Assembly (NCBI RefSeq): GCF_037975245.1 | Contig: NC_092568.1 | Coordinates: 5,310,001-5,374,000, forward strand | Origin: Apostichopus japonicus | Lineage: Eukaryota; Echinodermata; Holothuroidea; Aspidochirotida; Stichopodidae | DNA length: 64,000 bases | Direction: 5' to 3' | Shown: positions 1-13,393 of the stretch, piece by piece | Position numbering within the stretch: position 1 is the stretch's first letter | How the letters are laid out: every line of letters begins with the position of its first letter | Program-made: the position numbers and the translations under genes | Notes under the pieces: generated by a model | Databases searched by the model: none | Told to the model about the DNA's origin: nothing | The model's input: the letters and a program-made list of their open reading frames with translations, nothing else

Positions 1-1262
1 TGAAAATTGATCTGCTAATTGTGATTTTAAAGAAGCTCCTTGCGCAACGATATCATGAAGAATCGATTTTTCTACAAGTTTAATTGATTCGTCGTTTGGC
101 AAATTTTTTCAATAAATTATGCTTTTAGTTGCTACTGCCGAGTAGAGGGAGTAATTTCATCATTTTATCAAACATTATGCATTTATTAAGTGGCAAAGAG
201 TTGTGTTTAATTATTGATTATGATGATGAATGATCATGATGATATGTTATGTTCTTATCAAATATCAACGTCTAATAAATTAATCCCTAACACCATAACA
301 TTACAGAGATTAATCAATTAAAGGGGGGGGGGAGGATGTAAGTTGTTTTTACATCTACGTTAAGCTAAGCTTTTTGATTATTAATGAGATTTTAAGTGAT
401 TCAGAGAACAGGGCAGGATGAGGATCGATCTGAACAAAATATTTCAACACAATTATTGAATGTTATGTATGAATAGGGCGGCCTTACTTCTTCTACAATG
501 ACAGGTTCAACACACTGATAATGAGCTTCAAACGAGAAGTGCAACAGTATCCCCACCCTCCCCCCCCCCCCGCCCCACTCCTGCTTCTTGGAAATCGGGT
601 CGTCCCGGAGGGAAGTATGTCACCGGGACCCCCTTCTTAAAGTCTACATTTTGTTCTTGCATTTATTATTAGAATGAGCGAAATGAAATTTCTCTTATTT
701 CTCCTGGCCCCCTAATTGAATCCCGATGTTGTAGACCCTGAACCCACTCTCCACAAACCTGCTCCCCCCCCCCCGAAACCTGCTCCCCCCTCCCGTTCCC
801 CTTCCTTTTCTTCAATTTTCATATGGTAAGTTAGCGAAAGCATCAACTGCATATGTTACTATGGTTGATGTTGTGTTGATGTATGGTTTGAAAGAATCGT
901 TCATCCATTGTAGCATAGAACATGGGTATAGAGGGCGCATACACGACGGGCATGCTAACGTTACCTAAATCGCGCTGTGATATGTCAAATACCGCCATAC
1001 TTCAAGAACGATCGAATTCATTTCAAAAGTACATTAGTTTATACTTATATAATCTTCGGAGATATTTTTGAAGAAATTGGAACCGATGGATAAAAACACA
1101 TCCTCAGGGTAACGATACGTTAATGCGTTTAATCTTTAGAGATAAATTTGCCTTCTAGTCTATGGGATGTAATCCGAATACAAAAAAAAATCATGTCAAT
1201 ATGATGCTAGTAAAGATGATGATGTAATACAAGACATACCAAGAAGGATGTCAAAAGTACAT

Positions 1263-1268
<6 letters not shown>
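1..1268. other. No gene seen
   Basis: AT-rich unique-looking DNA with poly-G/C runs near 323-333, 563-573 and 763-775. No coding exon recognised. Confidence 0.6.

Positions 1269-1330
<62 letters not shown>
1269..1330. repeat. (TA)n microsatellite
   Basis: About 31 TA units; the reading-frame products (YIYI...) are artefacts. Confidence 0.97.
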
Positions 1331-1332
<2 letters not shown>

Positions 1333-3368
1333 CTAACTTGAATCAGCATATTGAGTTTGAAGGAGTTGTGCTTGTTTGCACATGTGGCATAATTAGGCCG
1401 GTGCGACCACCTGTGGCCCGGGCCCCACGGGGGGAGGGCGGTGACAAGGTGACGAAAAATATAACTCTCTATCTGTTGAACCCGAATGAGACGTCGAAAA
1501 CGAAGATATCTCCTCAAGAGAGAATGCCTAAGAGTGCCTTATCCGGGCGAATTGAGGTCCCATAGATAACAAAAATGCTCATATGCAAGATTGGGCTTGG
1601 ATGAGCTTCGGGGGCCCTTTTTTCATTAAAGTGCAGGTGCATTCGTCATATTTGCTACGCCACTGCTTTGTTTTAGTGTGCTCTAAGGTATATTGCAACT
1701 GTTGGTAGGTTTCTATTATTGTAGGAAGGAGAAACTTATGCTACAGTTCTAGTTAAAACATTTTAAAGACATCTCTCGTCTTGCTCAAACTTTAAGATAT
1801 GTTTCATTGAAGGTATAACTTACATTTTGATAGTATTTCTTCTTAATCTATGCAAGCATTTCTTTCTAACAAATCACTTCTCCAGGAAAACAATTAAAAA
1901 AACATGTATGATGTGGGATGTTTTCATGAAACAGATGGCTTCGTTTTAGGTTAGTCATGTTGTTGTTGTTATCAACTTGAAATATGGTAAGATTTGGAAC
2001 GTTCGTTTAGCTGTCAAATTTACTCCAAACTCAAGGTTTCATTAGTATGCAAATTAGTTCTGAAAATGTTCGTTTCGACGAAGAATAAAGAAGTGGGAGA
2101 AAAAAGATATTTCCTGTTCAATTTGTCTTGAAATAGAAAGTAAGCTAGAAATTAGTTTACAAACTTTGCTGTCAAATTGTTTGGATATGTAAGAAGGGTA
2201 ACATTCTTTGAAATGTTATAACGTGTCTTTAAGAGGATCAAAATTCATTACAACGTAAAATTTACATGTTTTTTTTTACCGTGTATACTGTACGGGATTC
2301 ACCGATTGCAGCGATCGTAAGAAATTATTCTAAACTGGGAGAGCAATAAACTTTTCTTAAACTCTTAATTACTTTTAGAGGCGATATGTTTAAACAGGAT
2401 TAGCCTTTTCTTTCTGAACGACAGATAACGTCTGCTGTGATGGGCCACGCAGAAGTGCTAATGGAACCAGGAGATTTCTCAAGGTTATATTTTCAGAATA
2501 GCCTATCCTTATCTTTCAATTACTAGGTGTATTATTTCTTATATCTTTGCATGGTAGGAAAATAGACCTACCGACACAAACCGACACAACTATATATTTT
2601 CCCCGATCCTCTCCCATCTAACTTTCTTAACCTTATGCAATTGGCAGCTCGCCAGTATTCTATGTACTTATATCGTGAAACAGTGAGAAAGTGTGGAAAG
2701 GAGCAATAATGGAGCCATAGTTGATCTCATTGCATGAATACTATTGTAAAGGTATAACAACTTAAAGGACATTGCCCGCTTTAAACTATACATACAGCTC
2801 GGCTCCCATCCGGATCGGATGCCGCAACACGATATCATTACGTAATATATTGCAGTCCTTGTCATGTCCTTTAAAACACGAAAAGCAGAAAATGGCGTTT
2901 TAAACTATAACATTTGATTCGTCGCTTCGTTCTTGTAGATCTTAGAGAGTGGGATGAAATGAAGACATTCTCATATCATTCTCACTGCTATGAGACCTTT
3001 TAAAAATGTTCTTGCTGTCGGTGTTTTGTTGAAGATGAGACCAGTACTCTCAGGAAAAAATGGGGTAAAGATGAGATTCGCGTGACACTCTACGATTTAC
3101 AAGATTCTTATCACTAACAAATCTGCCTTTGGCTGGAAATATTATGCTACTGAAATAGAGAAAGTGCAGATTCGGAGGGGCTTAATATATCCATTGAGTT
3201 ATCCTTATCACCATCTCTTACTTAGTTGAGTGTTGTTATTTCAGTTTTAGTTTGCTAAAGGGATCGCATTTATCAGGTGTATCCTACAATTAAAGCGGCT
3301 TCTTTCAATAAAGAGCATGCATGTATGTATGTATGTATACATATATGTACACACACATGAAGCATGAA

Positions 3369-3370
<2 letters not shown>
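1331..3370. other. No gene seen; possible hAT-like end at about 1654-1665
   Basis: GCTACGCCACTG at 1654-1665 resembles the right tip of hAT-type elements (CAGTGGCGTAGC inverted), preceded by GC-rich sequence near 1395-1440. No matching left tip was found. The rest shows nothing. Confidence 0.4.

Positions 3371-3432
<62 letters not shown>
3371..3432. repeat. (TA)n microsatellite
   Basis: About 31 units, just upstream of the tRNA-like sequence. It is followed by TTGATCTCTAGAGTAAGGC, a word also found beside the TA tract at 15548-15608. Confidence 0.97.
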
Positions 3433-3435
<3 letters not shown>

Positions 3436-3559
3436 ATCTCTAGAGTAAGGCAAAATATGTCACCAAAAACAGAACTAGTATTGTTCCATACAGGTGACAA
3501 ACGCCTACAGTGGAATTACGACCTTCCTTACCGTTTTCGAACCTCTGGACATACAATCG

Positions 3560-3632
3560 GCGTCCATAGCCTAGTGGTTAGGGTGTCCGCGTACAGAGCG
3601 GAAGGCCCATTGGTTCGAATCCCGGTGGAGGC
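3560..3632 (+). tRNA. tRNA-like sequence, 73 nt (tRNA pseudogene or tRNA-derived SINE head)
   Basis: Exactly 73 nt with a perfect A box (TAGCCTAGTGG) and B box (GGTTCGAATCC), a 5-bp anticodon stem TCCGC/GCGGA around a 7-nt loop GTACAGA (anticodon ACA if read literally, decoding Cys UGU) and a T6 run right after (3638-3643) that would end Pol III transcription. Against a working tRNA: a mismatch in the acceptor stem and two in the T stem, and no usual animal tRNA has this anticodon. Sits between two TA microsatellites. Confidence 0.5.
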
Positions 3633-3679
3633 TGAAAGTTTTTTCACTGTTCTTGATTTTCCAACTCATTACGATTTTC

Positions 3680-3813
<134 letters not shown>

Positions 3814-6091
3814 GTAATTTCAAATGAACACTTATTGAAAAAGTTGTATAATGTTTATTAATTGCAGAGGAAACTGGTCCCAGATAATACAAAACATCTA
3901 ATGATACGAACATGATAACATGAATATGACACTGTTTATGGCATTGAACGTATGCGTAACCTTCCCTTGCCCTTTTATATTTACTTTTTTGTTTGCCCTT
4001 TTTATAAGCTGGAACGCACTGTTGACATTTTGACGTCCATTGCGAGGTTTGTTTTATCTAATTCAAATTGATATGCAGAAATACTCTAATCTATGGTAAT
4101 TGCGTGTCAAATTTCCCCCTTATTTAAAGTTTGTGTTTGGCCGTTTTTAACTCTCCAAACGACGTATTCCCCTCCCCCTCCGCCCCTCCCCCTCCCTATG
4201 CACACATTTGGCCAGAGCCAATTACGATCTAGCATCCCCAAGTGTAATACAGAATTTGAAATATTTTTAGCTTTTTAGCTTTCTTCAAGTTACAACCAGT
4301 CAGGTTGTGTGTTTTTGTCATTTTATTTTACATTTTCAACCGCATTTGTTTTGTTTTTCTGTCTTTTTTTTTTGTTGTCTTTTCGCAAACAAATTATAAA
4401 ATTAATTCATTACATTGTTCTTATCAATATTAAAAGTCAAAGTATTCCTTTAATGGAATATTTTTTACAAGGCCAATTCAAAATGGGATTGCGGGCGAAC
4501 TATTAGTCAAATCTCCCGATATATCCATTGAGGCCTTGCCGATGAGATTCCTATGTGGTGTTTAAAACATTCTTGTCGAATGTGCTGTTTGTCATCCTAT
4601 TTAGGTACGCTTTCCTTAGAGCTGTTTTTCATCTATTTCATCTTCATTGCTATAAATTTCCATTGTCGTCAGCTTAAATCCATCCTTTTACGATGAAGCA
4701 TTTTATGTTGTCTGCTCTGTCATGTTTGGTTCTTCTTCTTCTTTTTTTGCCAGAATTTTTGTTTCGTGTTTTGCCAGAAGCCTTGATATATACTCTCTCA
4801 TCTGTTCTCAGTTTTTCTTTCTTTTTCTTAATTCTTTTTCTATTTTTTCCATTCTTTCTCTTACTTTACTCACACTGCTTGAGCGCGATTAGATCAAGGG
4901 CGTACACAGAGCAAGCGTGAAACTGACTTCCCATATTCACAATGTTGAAAAGTATTCTCCCAGAGGAACTCTTGGCAAATCCATCCATTCAGACGTGTCC
5001 GTAAATTTTTCAAAATCCTCAAAGGGCTATATATGGAATACGAAATTACTTTATACTTGCAGTTGCAGACAGTTAGATATGTCATTCATCTTAGAACTTT
5101 CAAAACTCGACACAGACATCGTTAAATATCTTCGCAAGCGCTTCAAACGTTTTAAAGTGATTTTATTTATAGTTTAATCAGAGACACCGTGTTTAATTAT
5201 CAAATGATTTATATAACACAATTATGTATTTTGGCAGAGCAGCGAGACAAGTTAGATGCTAGTACTTAGTTAATTACAATTCCCACTAAAATTTTTGTAG
5301 AGTGTAAAATATTAATTTAATGTAAAGTCCTAATAAGTTGTAGTGTGGTGTTAGATTTCCCCTGTTCACACATTTATAATAATCTTGCATAATGAATACA
5401 CAGTGAATAAAACAAGGGGGGAAAATTTCTATTAAAATGCACAACCATTTTTAAGAATCTTATTGGTAGTTGACGGTTGAAGATTCGAGAAAGACACAGC
5501 TAGTGGTTTGGTTGCATTTGTATACAGGAACAACAATTTTTGATTGGTGTGTTAAGAACAATATATGTTACCCTGAGCTGGATCATGCAGCCACCACGTG
5601 TTATCAAAGTAGATATTCTCCTAACGGAACTGAAAACAAATACTAGAAAACATACACTATGTACTGGGTTAATCTTAACATATAGATCATAATGCATTTT
5701 ATAGCTACATGAAAATATTGTTAACTTTTTTGAAGGTAAAACACATTTTTTACAGGATATCAGTCGCTCCTCAAATAGAACGGTATGTGTATAGGATACA
5801 ATGTAAATCATATATAGTAGCATTAAAAAGTACATCTCATAGTGGTTAAGAAATAACTATCACCCTAACCAATACCTTACATGGCTACCGTAATAAAGTT
5901 TCTTTTGGGTTTAAATCGACATCACTGTTGCCATAGTAACTTCACTCTTAGCCAAACCGTGTGTCTGTAATGCAACATCGCGATTTCTTAGTACAAATAC
6001 TAACCATGATAGTATTGACAGAGTTGGAAATTATCTATTTGCTATTCATGGTGCTCAAATCTTTGTTGGCAAATTTAAATGGTCATCACAA
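3814..6091. other. No gene seen
   Basis: Open frames of up to 111 codons have no recognisable domain, no splice logic and T-rich, low-complexity composition. Pyrimidine-rich stretch at 4150-4200. Confidence 0.6.
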
Positions 6092-6260
6092 GAAAACAAA
6101 ACTGTTAGCAAACTGCTTATCCACTAAAGAGCCTGTGTAAGAGAATGCATGTAAAAGTAATAGGGCCTGAGGATTCAATCCTAGCAGGATCTTCTTTAGC
6201 CTCTGAAGAAGATCCTGCTAGGATCGAAACGTCAGGCCCTCTTACTTTTACACAAACTTA
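6092..6260. mobile_element. Palindromic pair of hammerhead-ribozyme-like repeats (Penelope-type)
   Basis: The right half on the plus strand has GCCT, then CTGAAGA (hammerhead CUGANGA core, 6203-6209), a 6-bp hairpin GATCCT-GCT-AGGATC, then GAAAC and GTC, then AGGC pairing with the GCCT. The left half (6163-6196) is the inverted copy, with its GAAAC core altered, and continues leftward with about 70 bp that recur, inverted, at 16330-16394. Minimal hammerhead motifs with almost no stem III are known from Penelope-like retroelements. The element's coding part is absent here. Confidence 0.6.
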
Positions 6261-8418
6261 AATGGTGACAAAGCTGAATTTTGATACATCGAACAGAGTA
6301 TGTCTACTTCACTTTCTTGCCCCTTCAGTCACATGGAGAGAAAGTATTGATCTTCAGCTTCTAGATCCCCCGAAAACGTTTCCAGACTAACTTTTTTGTT
6401 GCGCCCAATAGTTTGCGCACGGTACTTATATAGCTTTGTGTTCTTCCTGGTTGGCTCTTCCCATTCGCAAAGTCGTCTGCAGTGGAATGCAAACGGATAA
6501 AAAGACGCTTATTCCCAGGGAGGACACATCCCGCCCCTCAAAATTTGTACCCTATAGGTAGCCATAACAACATGTCAGGTAACTGTCCTAACGCCCCTTC
6601 TCAGTCACCTGCCGGTAATTGTTCATTCTTTCGTATCAGTTGTACTTATTTGAGTGGAGGGGGGAGGGGTGGGGGTCTGGATAGGGCCTCATCTTGGGTT
6701 GGTAGCCCATACTTTACTTTGCTGATGACAAGCATATCGTTCATATCAATGTCGACTTTAATCTATGATGCCTATATAACATTAACCTTATGAAATTATT
6801 TTGAATTTTACTGTCATAACTTTTTACATATGATCGATTTACTTATTTAAGAAAACATTGAATTTTTCATAGAAAGCGTAAAGAACGTGTTTGATCACGT
6901 TTTTTCCATTGTTTGTTAAACAATCAATAATCGAGATTTGGCCTAATTAAATCAGTAGAGTGCGATTAAGTTATTATTACACGTGACGTCAACGATGGTG
7001 ATGTCGCCTTTACACTCTTCGTCTTCGGATAAATATTGATCAACTTCAGGAGATATTACTCGAAGCTATAAATCGTCGGGACAATCTGTTGTGTTCAGTT
7101 TCAAGATATCAAAGCGATGTGTTTATAAGAGGGCACTCACAGTCATCGTGAAATATTTAAGATCAAATATAGTCGAGTAATGGGACGTTTAAGTTTAGCT
7201 CGAATGTAACAGTTCTTTTCAAAAAGGAATATTAAAATAATTCAAGTCGTACTGGTATACTATAGACCAATAGCGTGCAGATATTTCAAAGGTTTGGGAT
7301 TCTAAATTCTCCCCCCCCCCCCCCACCGATTGAAGTATAGCGGCCGAACTTCTTGGAAGGGGCAGAGGCGAATAGAGGATCATATATAGGAGAAGTATGC
7401 ATGGCCCTGTAGAGGGCACTCCTTCCCAAAAATCAAAATGAAAAAACGTTTAGATTTCAAATGGTGCATTCTGATGCATATTAATTAAAAAGATGCAAAT
7501 AAAAAAGGTGCCTTGCTATTTAGCAGTTTAAAAACAAAGCATAAAGTTTTGAAAATGGTTGTTTGTATAATTGGCAGCTAATACAGTACGAGTATAAATT
7601 CGCACTGACGAGTACAAGTATTTTATCGTTCCAGTTACTAGTACCACATCATGAGTACAATATAATTGCCTTCGTCATCAGTTAGAATGACTACTAAATC
7701 TTCCACCTCAGCCCCATCTCCCTCCCTCACTTCACTCTTTTCCCATTTCTCTCACTACGTACACAAGGAAAGGTTGGTTTAGACACCAGTACCACTATGG
7801 TTGGGGCTACCTCCCATAGGAGTAGATGTACCCCCCCCCCCTTCCTCATCAATAGAGTAGCAATCTAAGGAACTGTAATTAAAACGTAGATAAAATCTGA
7901 TGATAACGAAGGAAAGCAAGTTGACCTCATCCTGTGATTATTGTAAAAATAGATATCAATAATTGTGGCGTGTTGACTGATGTACTTCACTGAAAGGACG
8001 GTTTGTTAGCATTTATGTTGCATTTGTTTCATCCTTTGTTTTGGTTGATAAAGATATTTTGTTTTAGTCAGTCTGTGAGTTGAAAGTTTCTGAGAACTAA
8101 TTATTCATTGGTTTGTTTGTTTAAAGCATGCCATAGTTAATTTAAAATGCTGATATCACCCTGCTCAAAAACCAATTTCATTCTAGCGTAGTATACAATA
8201 ACAACTATAGCAATTACTTTTTCCTTTGTTGTGCACTACGTACAGCATTAGTGCAGTACTATGTAGTTTTTGTGCCAATTTATAATTAAAATTGTTTACA
8301 GAAAGATTTCACCAGTCATAACATTAAGCAGTCTTAGTTACAGGCAAATTGTGCCCAAATTGTCGAGTGTCTGGAGGAATTGTGTAAGTTATTTAGTAAA
8401 GGAAAACTACAGTACCAG

Positions 8419-8419
<1 letters not shown>
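6261..8419. other. No gene seen
   Basis: Unique-looking DNA with G/C runs at 6657-6680, 7311-7324 and 7830-7842. Confidence 0.6.
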
Positions 8420-8476
<57 letters not shown>

Positions 8477-8567
8477 ATATATATATATATATATGTGTGT
8501 ATATATATATATATATGTGTGTATATATATATATGTGTGTATATATATATATATATGTGTGTGTATA

Positions 8568-8604
<37 letters not shown>

Positions 8605-8605
8605 G
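8420..8605. repeat. Compound (TA)n/(GTGTGTAT)n microsatellite
   Basis: A TA tract followed by six or so ATGTGTGTAT blocks separated by TA runs, then a TA run again; 186 bp. Confidence 0.96.
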
Positions 8606-9171
8606 CATTCTATTAATGTTTTCTGTTTAGTTATTTGAATGTTTATCATTTGTAAGACATTTTACACAAATTTACAGGCGTGAAGGGATTTGAAAAGAGA
8701 AGTGCGAGTCAAAACGATGTAACAGTCAGGTGGTGTAGTTCAAGTCCACGGGATGATGTTGTCTGCTATTCAATGTACATCACCATCATAATTCTACAGA
8801 AAACACAAGTACTACGCAAAACTTTTGGAAATGGTTATTTATGTCCATAAAGTTTCACTTTAACTACGTTTGTAATTAGGGGATTAAAGGGAACAAACAC
8901 ATTAATCTTGCTTTTGTATTCATTGTTTTGTTTCCCACCTATGATATTAAGAAATGTTAGAGCACCTTGTTAGCCCACAAAACTGCACTCCTTAGTGCTA
9001 TATTTAAGTCTATCGGAGTGCTGTTTTACCAGCTCCTATTAAGTGTTGTATGGTATAGTACTCTAGCTGGGCCCTCATAGGGCTCTTACTAGAAGCTATA
9101 AAACTGCTCTTTAAATGTTTAAGTATAGCGCTTTAATTTTAGAAAACATGTTTAGATAACACAATCGCCAC

Positions 9172-9359
<188 letters not shown>

Positions 9360-9969
9360 CTCAGACACGCCCTTTTAAGCTGAACTTGGACTTGGAGTTA
9401 GCTGTAGTTTCCTGGACTACACCCCTGCATGACCCATTAACAAAAATCAAAAGCCAGTCCAAAGCAAAACAAAATCGAAAAGCAATAAAACTAAGAAAAA
9501 TTACAACTTATAATCTAGCAGCATCTACCATGATTGTCAAAATTCTTATGTAGTTAGAGCCTTGTTTTTTTGCTTGTTTGTTTCATTGAATCCTGGCTGA
9601 TTAATTGAGAAACGTTTGGTCAAATTCACAACAGGCATCGGGCAACTGTCAAGGTGTTAGATAAGATATTTATAGACTGCCAAGTTAAGTTAACAAAATA
9701 TCAATTGTACGGATTGTTTTTATAAACAACTCTTCATAGCAAACAACAATAAATAAATTGATAAAGTGATAGGTAAAAAGGGTTCAAGATACATAAAAGA
9801 TTCGCTCATTGGTTGACACTTGACATTCAGAAACATTTAGTGAGGGAATAAATACACCCACAACACTACATCAGACAAAATAATCAAGATAAGACTATCC
9901 GTGGAGGCAGGAATTTTTTCTTAATCATTTATCACAAAGGTTACAAGGCATATGGCAGAATTGATCTTT

Positions 9970-10025
9970 ATGTGGGGGAGGGAAGAGGAGGGAGGGAGGG
10001 AGGGGGAGGAGGGCGAGGGAGGGGG
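9970..10025. repeat. (GGGA)n polypurine tract
   Basis: GGAGGGAGGGAGGGGGAGGAG-like tract of about 55 bp; could form triplex or G-quadruplex DNA. Lies 250 bp before pseudogene exon 1. Confidence 0.85.
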
Positions 10026-10274
10026 ATATGCTCCAAACATTTATCTTATTGTATCCCCCATTTTTGTGAAATTTATGTGCAGATTGGCGGTCAAAAAGTT
10101 AAAAGGTAACATTATGATTATGAAGGGCTTCATGTGTAGTAATCTAACAGGAAGACGGATATGATACTTGCAGTTTAAACATTTGGTAATATTTGTCTTA
10201 TTTTTCTTATTTTGTTTGCAATTAAACGATGTTAGCTTCTACTGTTCTTTTTGTTTTAATTACAGAGAGCAATC

Positions 10275-10402
10275 ATGGATGAACCATCTTACAATCCCTA
10301 GAGTGTGGCTGATTACGTAGTTATGATGATTCTCCTTTTGAGTTTAATTGCCATGGGAATTCTCCACTGTGTGGCAAGACGCAAACCCACCCACCACTAC
10401 CA
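10275..10402 (+). pseudogene. SLC5 pseudogene exon 1 relic
   Basis: Reads MDEPSYNP-stop-SVADYVVMMILLL...AMGILHCVARRKPTHHY, aligned with gene A/B exon 1 (SPVDYVVMAL..., GMGIYHGMAKRRPTTT). The stop is TAG at 10299-10301. At the position of the donor there is GATGGT or ATGGTT instead of GT. The preceding sequence ATTACAG resembles an acceptor, so the ATG may once have lain in a second exon. Confidence 0.85.
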
Positions 10403-12130
10403 GATGGTTAGAATATATTTTGGTATCGTTGCCTGTGGTCGGTATTCGATATTCGGTGTTCGGTGCTTTTGTATCATTACAACACTAGAGTGTTATATGG
10501 AAGAGCGTTGTTTACAATCAAATGTAGGCTAGGATAGCCGACCTTTGTGGTGTGAAGGGGTAAACCCACAGTTTGTTTTGTGATTAAGCAGGTTTTAAGT
10601 TTAATAAACGCTCTGTTAGGCTACATGATTTGTAATGAAAAGTATAACTGAACTGCACAATCATGCCCATCCTACATACCAGACATCAGCCCAGTTGTTA
10701 ACTTGACATCAGATGCACCTTTTTTTGCGACAAATCCAAACAAAGTGATGTTTTTTATGCATGATTTGGTTACATATCAGAGTTGGAGATCACTTTCAGT
10801 CTAAAGCTGTTAAATCATGTAACTAAGAAAAATGAAATGAAGTAACAGCCTAGTGGAAATATCACTGTTAGTTGTATGAAAGTACTATGGCGTAGTACAG
10901 TATATGTGCAGGACCATAGCCAAAGCTCGAATGGGGGTGTGGGCGGGGGGGGGGGGGTAACGGGCTGACCACTGATGAAATGGTTCTGAAATGTAGATAC
11001 CCGTTAAGACAGACGGGAAAATATAATGTGCAGGGGCCCAGGGAGCCAGATCGGGCCATGGGACAATCACCTCACTGAAACTCCTTTCGTAGTCTTTATT
11101 GTTTCACTAAGTAGGCCTACAGTGTGCAAACTACAAATCATTAATTCATCCCATATTTCGGCCTTCTGATTCACCTCGGTTCCAGAGCTGTAACCCCCCC
11201 CCCCTCCACGCCCGCCCGACGCCCACCAGTCCCTACTCCTCTCTAGTGCGTCTTTGTTAATTATTTCTCTGTTTCGTCGTTTTATAGATACATCAATCAG
11301 TCTATTTTCATTTCAGCGGTGATGGGTGCAGTGGTTTCCCTTTTTTGTCCATCTGTCCAACCAATGGCCAAAATGACAGATATTTTATTAATGTCATCTG
11401 TTTTATTGTATGGTTTGTTGTACTGAAGTGGGTGGCGATTATGTATACTGACTGTTATATATATTAAAGTTTATACATGTTGTGACTGCGTGCCAGATTG
11501 CCTATGTGTCAAACAACAAATCAATGTTAACCTTTGTGCTTTACAACCCAACAGCTGCCGAGCGTGGTGTCAAATTCGTTTCAAAGGCTATTCATGATTA
11601 ATTAAGGGGGAAAAACTATGACATTTGAGGAAATTCGGCAAGGGAATAAAAGATTTGACTTTACATGGAATTCGACAAAATCGAGGTTAGATAACAAGAT
11701 CTGTGTCGTACTAACTGATTCATATCCAGAATTAGATTAAGTTCCATCTCTTTTTTTTCTCCAGATTTATTTATTTTTTCCAGGATTATGATAATGGAGT
11801 CCCGACTCTGACTGGAGTACATTTCCTGTGGACTCCGTTAGACTCTGACTCAGGGTTTCTCGGATTCGAATTTCAGATTTCAAATGTAAGGGTATCAAAT
11901 ATCATCGGGGGAGGGGGGGGGATGAGGGTTAACCAGATTGTAGGGGTATAAAAGATCCATTTTCCAATACTTTGATATGTTCAATATCATATCAAGGTAA
12001 CACTCAGTTGCCCATACCCTTCCTTTACCACGTGACTAGGGGTTTCGATCCGTCACGTTTGATTGTTAACTATCATTTTATTCTTGTATTTTTTTCTTTA
12101 TTTTCCTTATATTCTTATTGTCATTAATAG

Positions 12131-12342
12131 TTTTTTCATGGCTAATCGAAGTGTGTTCAATCTACCGATTCGGCCTTGCAGACACTTGCTTCTTTCATTT
12201 CACCAATAACCTTACTGAGTTATTCTGCCAATACTAGCCCACTATACGTTACCTATAACACACAGCCATAAATCGGCTCTGCTTTATGTCTGAAGTTCTC
12301 GTTCCAGTATTCTATGGGTTAAAGATTACGATAGGTTCTCAT
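12131..12342 (+). pseudogene. SLC5 pseudogene exon 2 relic
   Basis: Begins after AATAG with FFMANRSVFNLPI; a frameshift follows, then ALQTLASFISPITLLSYSAN, and near the end SEVLVPVFYGLKIT just before CAT|GTCTAT. These match gene A exon 2 (FFLADRS, LASFISPITLLGYAAETY, EILIPVFYGLEIT). Length is 212 nt instead of 220, so at least two indels are present. Confidence 0.85.
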
Positions 12343-12869
12343 GTCTATGAGGGAGCAATGCACACATTCAGTAATCATTGTACAAAAACGTTATGACACT
12401 TAAATAAGTATTGAACAACCGCGTACAGTTTAGTGATTTACACAAACAGTCAAATTGGGATCATGTTCGACCAGAGGAATATTACAACACAATAGGTTGG
12501 AGGAAAGAATTATTAAACAATGCTTCCACCCTTCTACTCTCCCTCCCCCCTCCCTCCTCCCTCAAACACACATCTAATCATTTCCAACGCAATCATTCCA
12601 ATATAAACAACGGCTGAATTTGGAAGACTATACGAACGTCAGCTTTGTCCCGGGGAAAGGGTATACTTCCGCACCCCAAAGCAGTTGGTCGACTACCACT
12701 ATCCCGGTGGGACGTTATCATGGGACAGGTAAGTGAATCGTTAAATCCACGATATACTAAGAGATTGTATTAATTTAACAAATCACAATCTTATCTCGAG
12801 CAATTGAGAAATAAGCTGTTCGGAAAGCAAGAGCTTGGTATATGGCTAAACATGCTTAAGCCTAACCAT

Positions 12870-12887
12870 AACCCTAACCCTAACCCT
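12870..12887. repeat. Short interstitial telomere-type repeat (CCCTAA)n
   Basis: AACCCTAACCCTAACCC, about three units of the metazoan telomere repeat, preceded by related CCTAACCAT words. Far from any chromosome end as far as can be judged. Confidence 0.75.
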
Positions 12888-13357
12888 GTTACCGATATAT
12901 ATATATAGTGCCAACAAATTTTAGTTTGGCGATTACAAAATTTAAAAGTCCCTACAAGTCGATGATTTGTTAATTTCTATCCGCAAATTTAAGCTTGCTT
13001 TACTTGTGATGTACAGAGAATCTTTTTTTTTAGTATGTCTATAAAGAAGTGATTACTGCACCAGTGATGTATTTAAAACAAATTATATGGTCATGATTCA
13101 TAATGCATCCTGCGATATAATGAAATAAACGTGACTCTGCTCACAGATTATCCATCTGATTGATACATTCGGAGAAAATGTCTTCTTTTGTTCATGGAAA
13201 TTCACTTCCCATCATCAGAAACGCCCTAAAATTTATGCCTATTTTGGAAAATAAGCTGTAACGATTCATAAACTCACGAATATGCATTAAAATTAATAAT
13301 AAATATGCATATTTGATGGCAGATAAAAAATATATTATTTCCATCATTAGGCCATTA

Positions 13358-13359
<2 letters not shown>

Positions 13360-13390
<31 letters not shown>
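13360..13390. repeat. (TA)n microsatellite
   Basis: Short tract of about 15 units. Confidence 0.9.
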
Positions 13391-13393
<3 letters not shown>

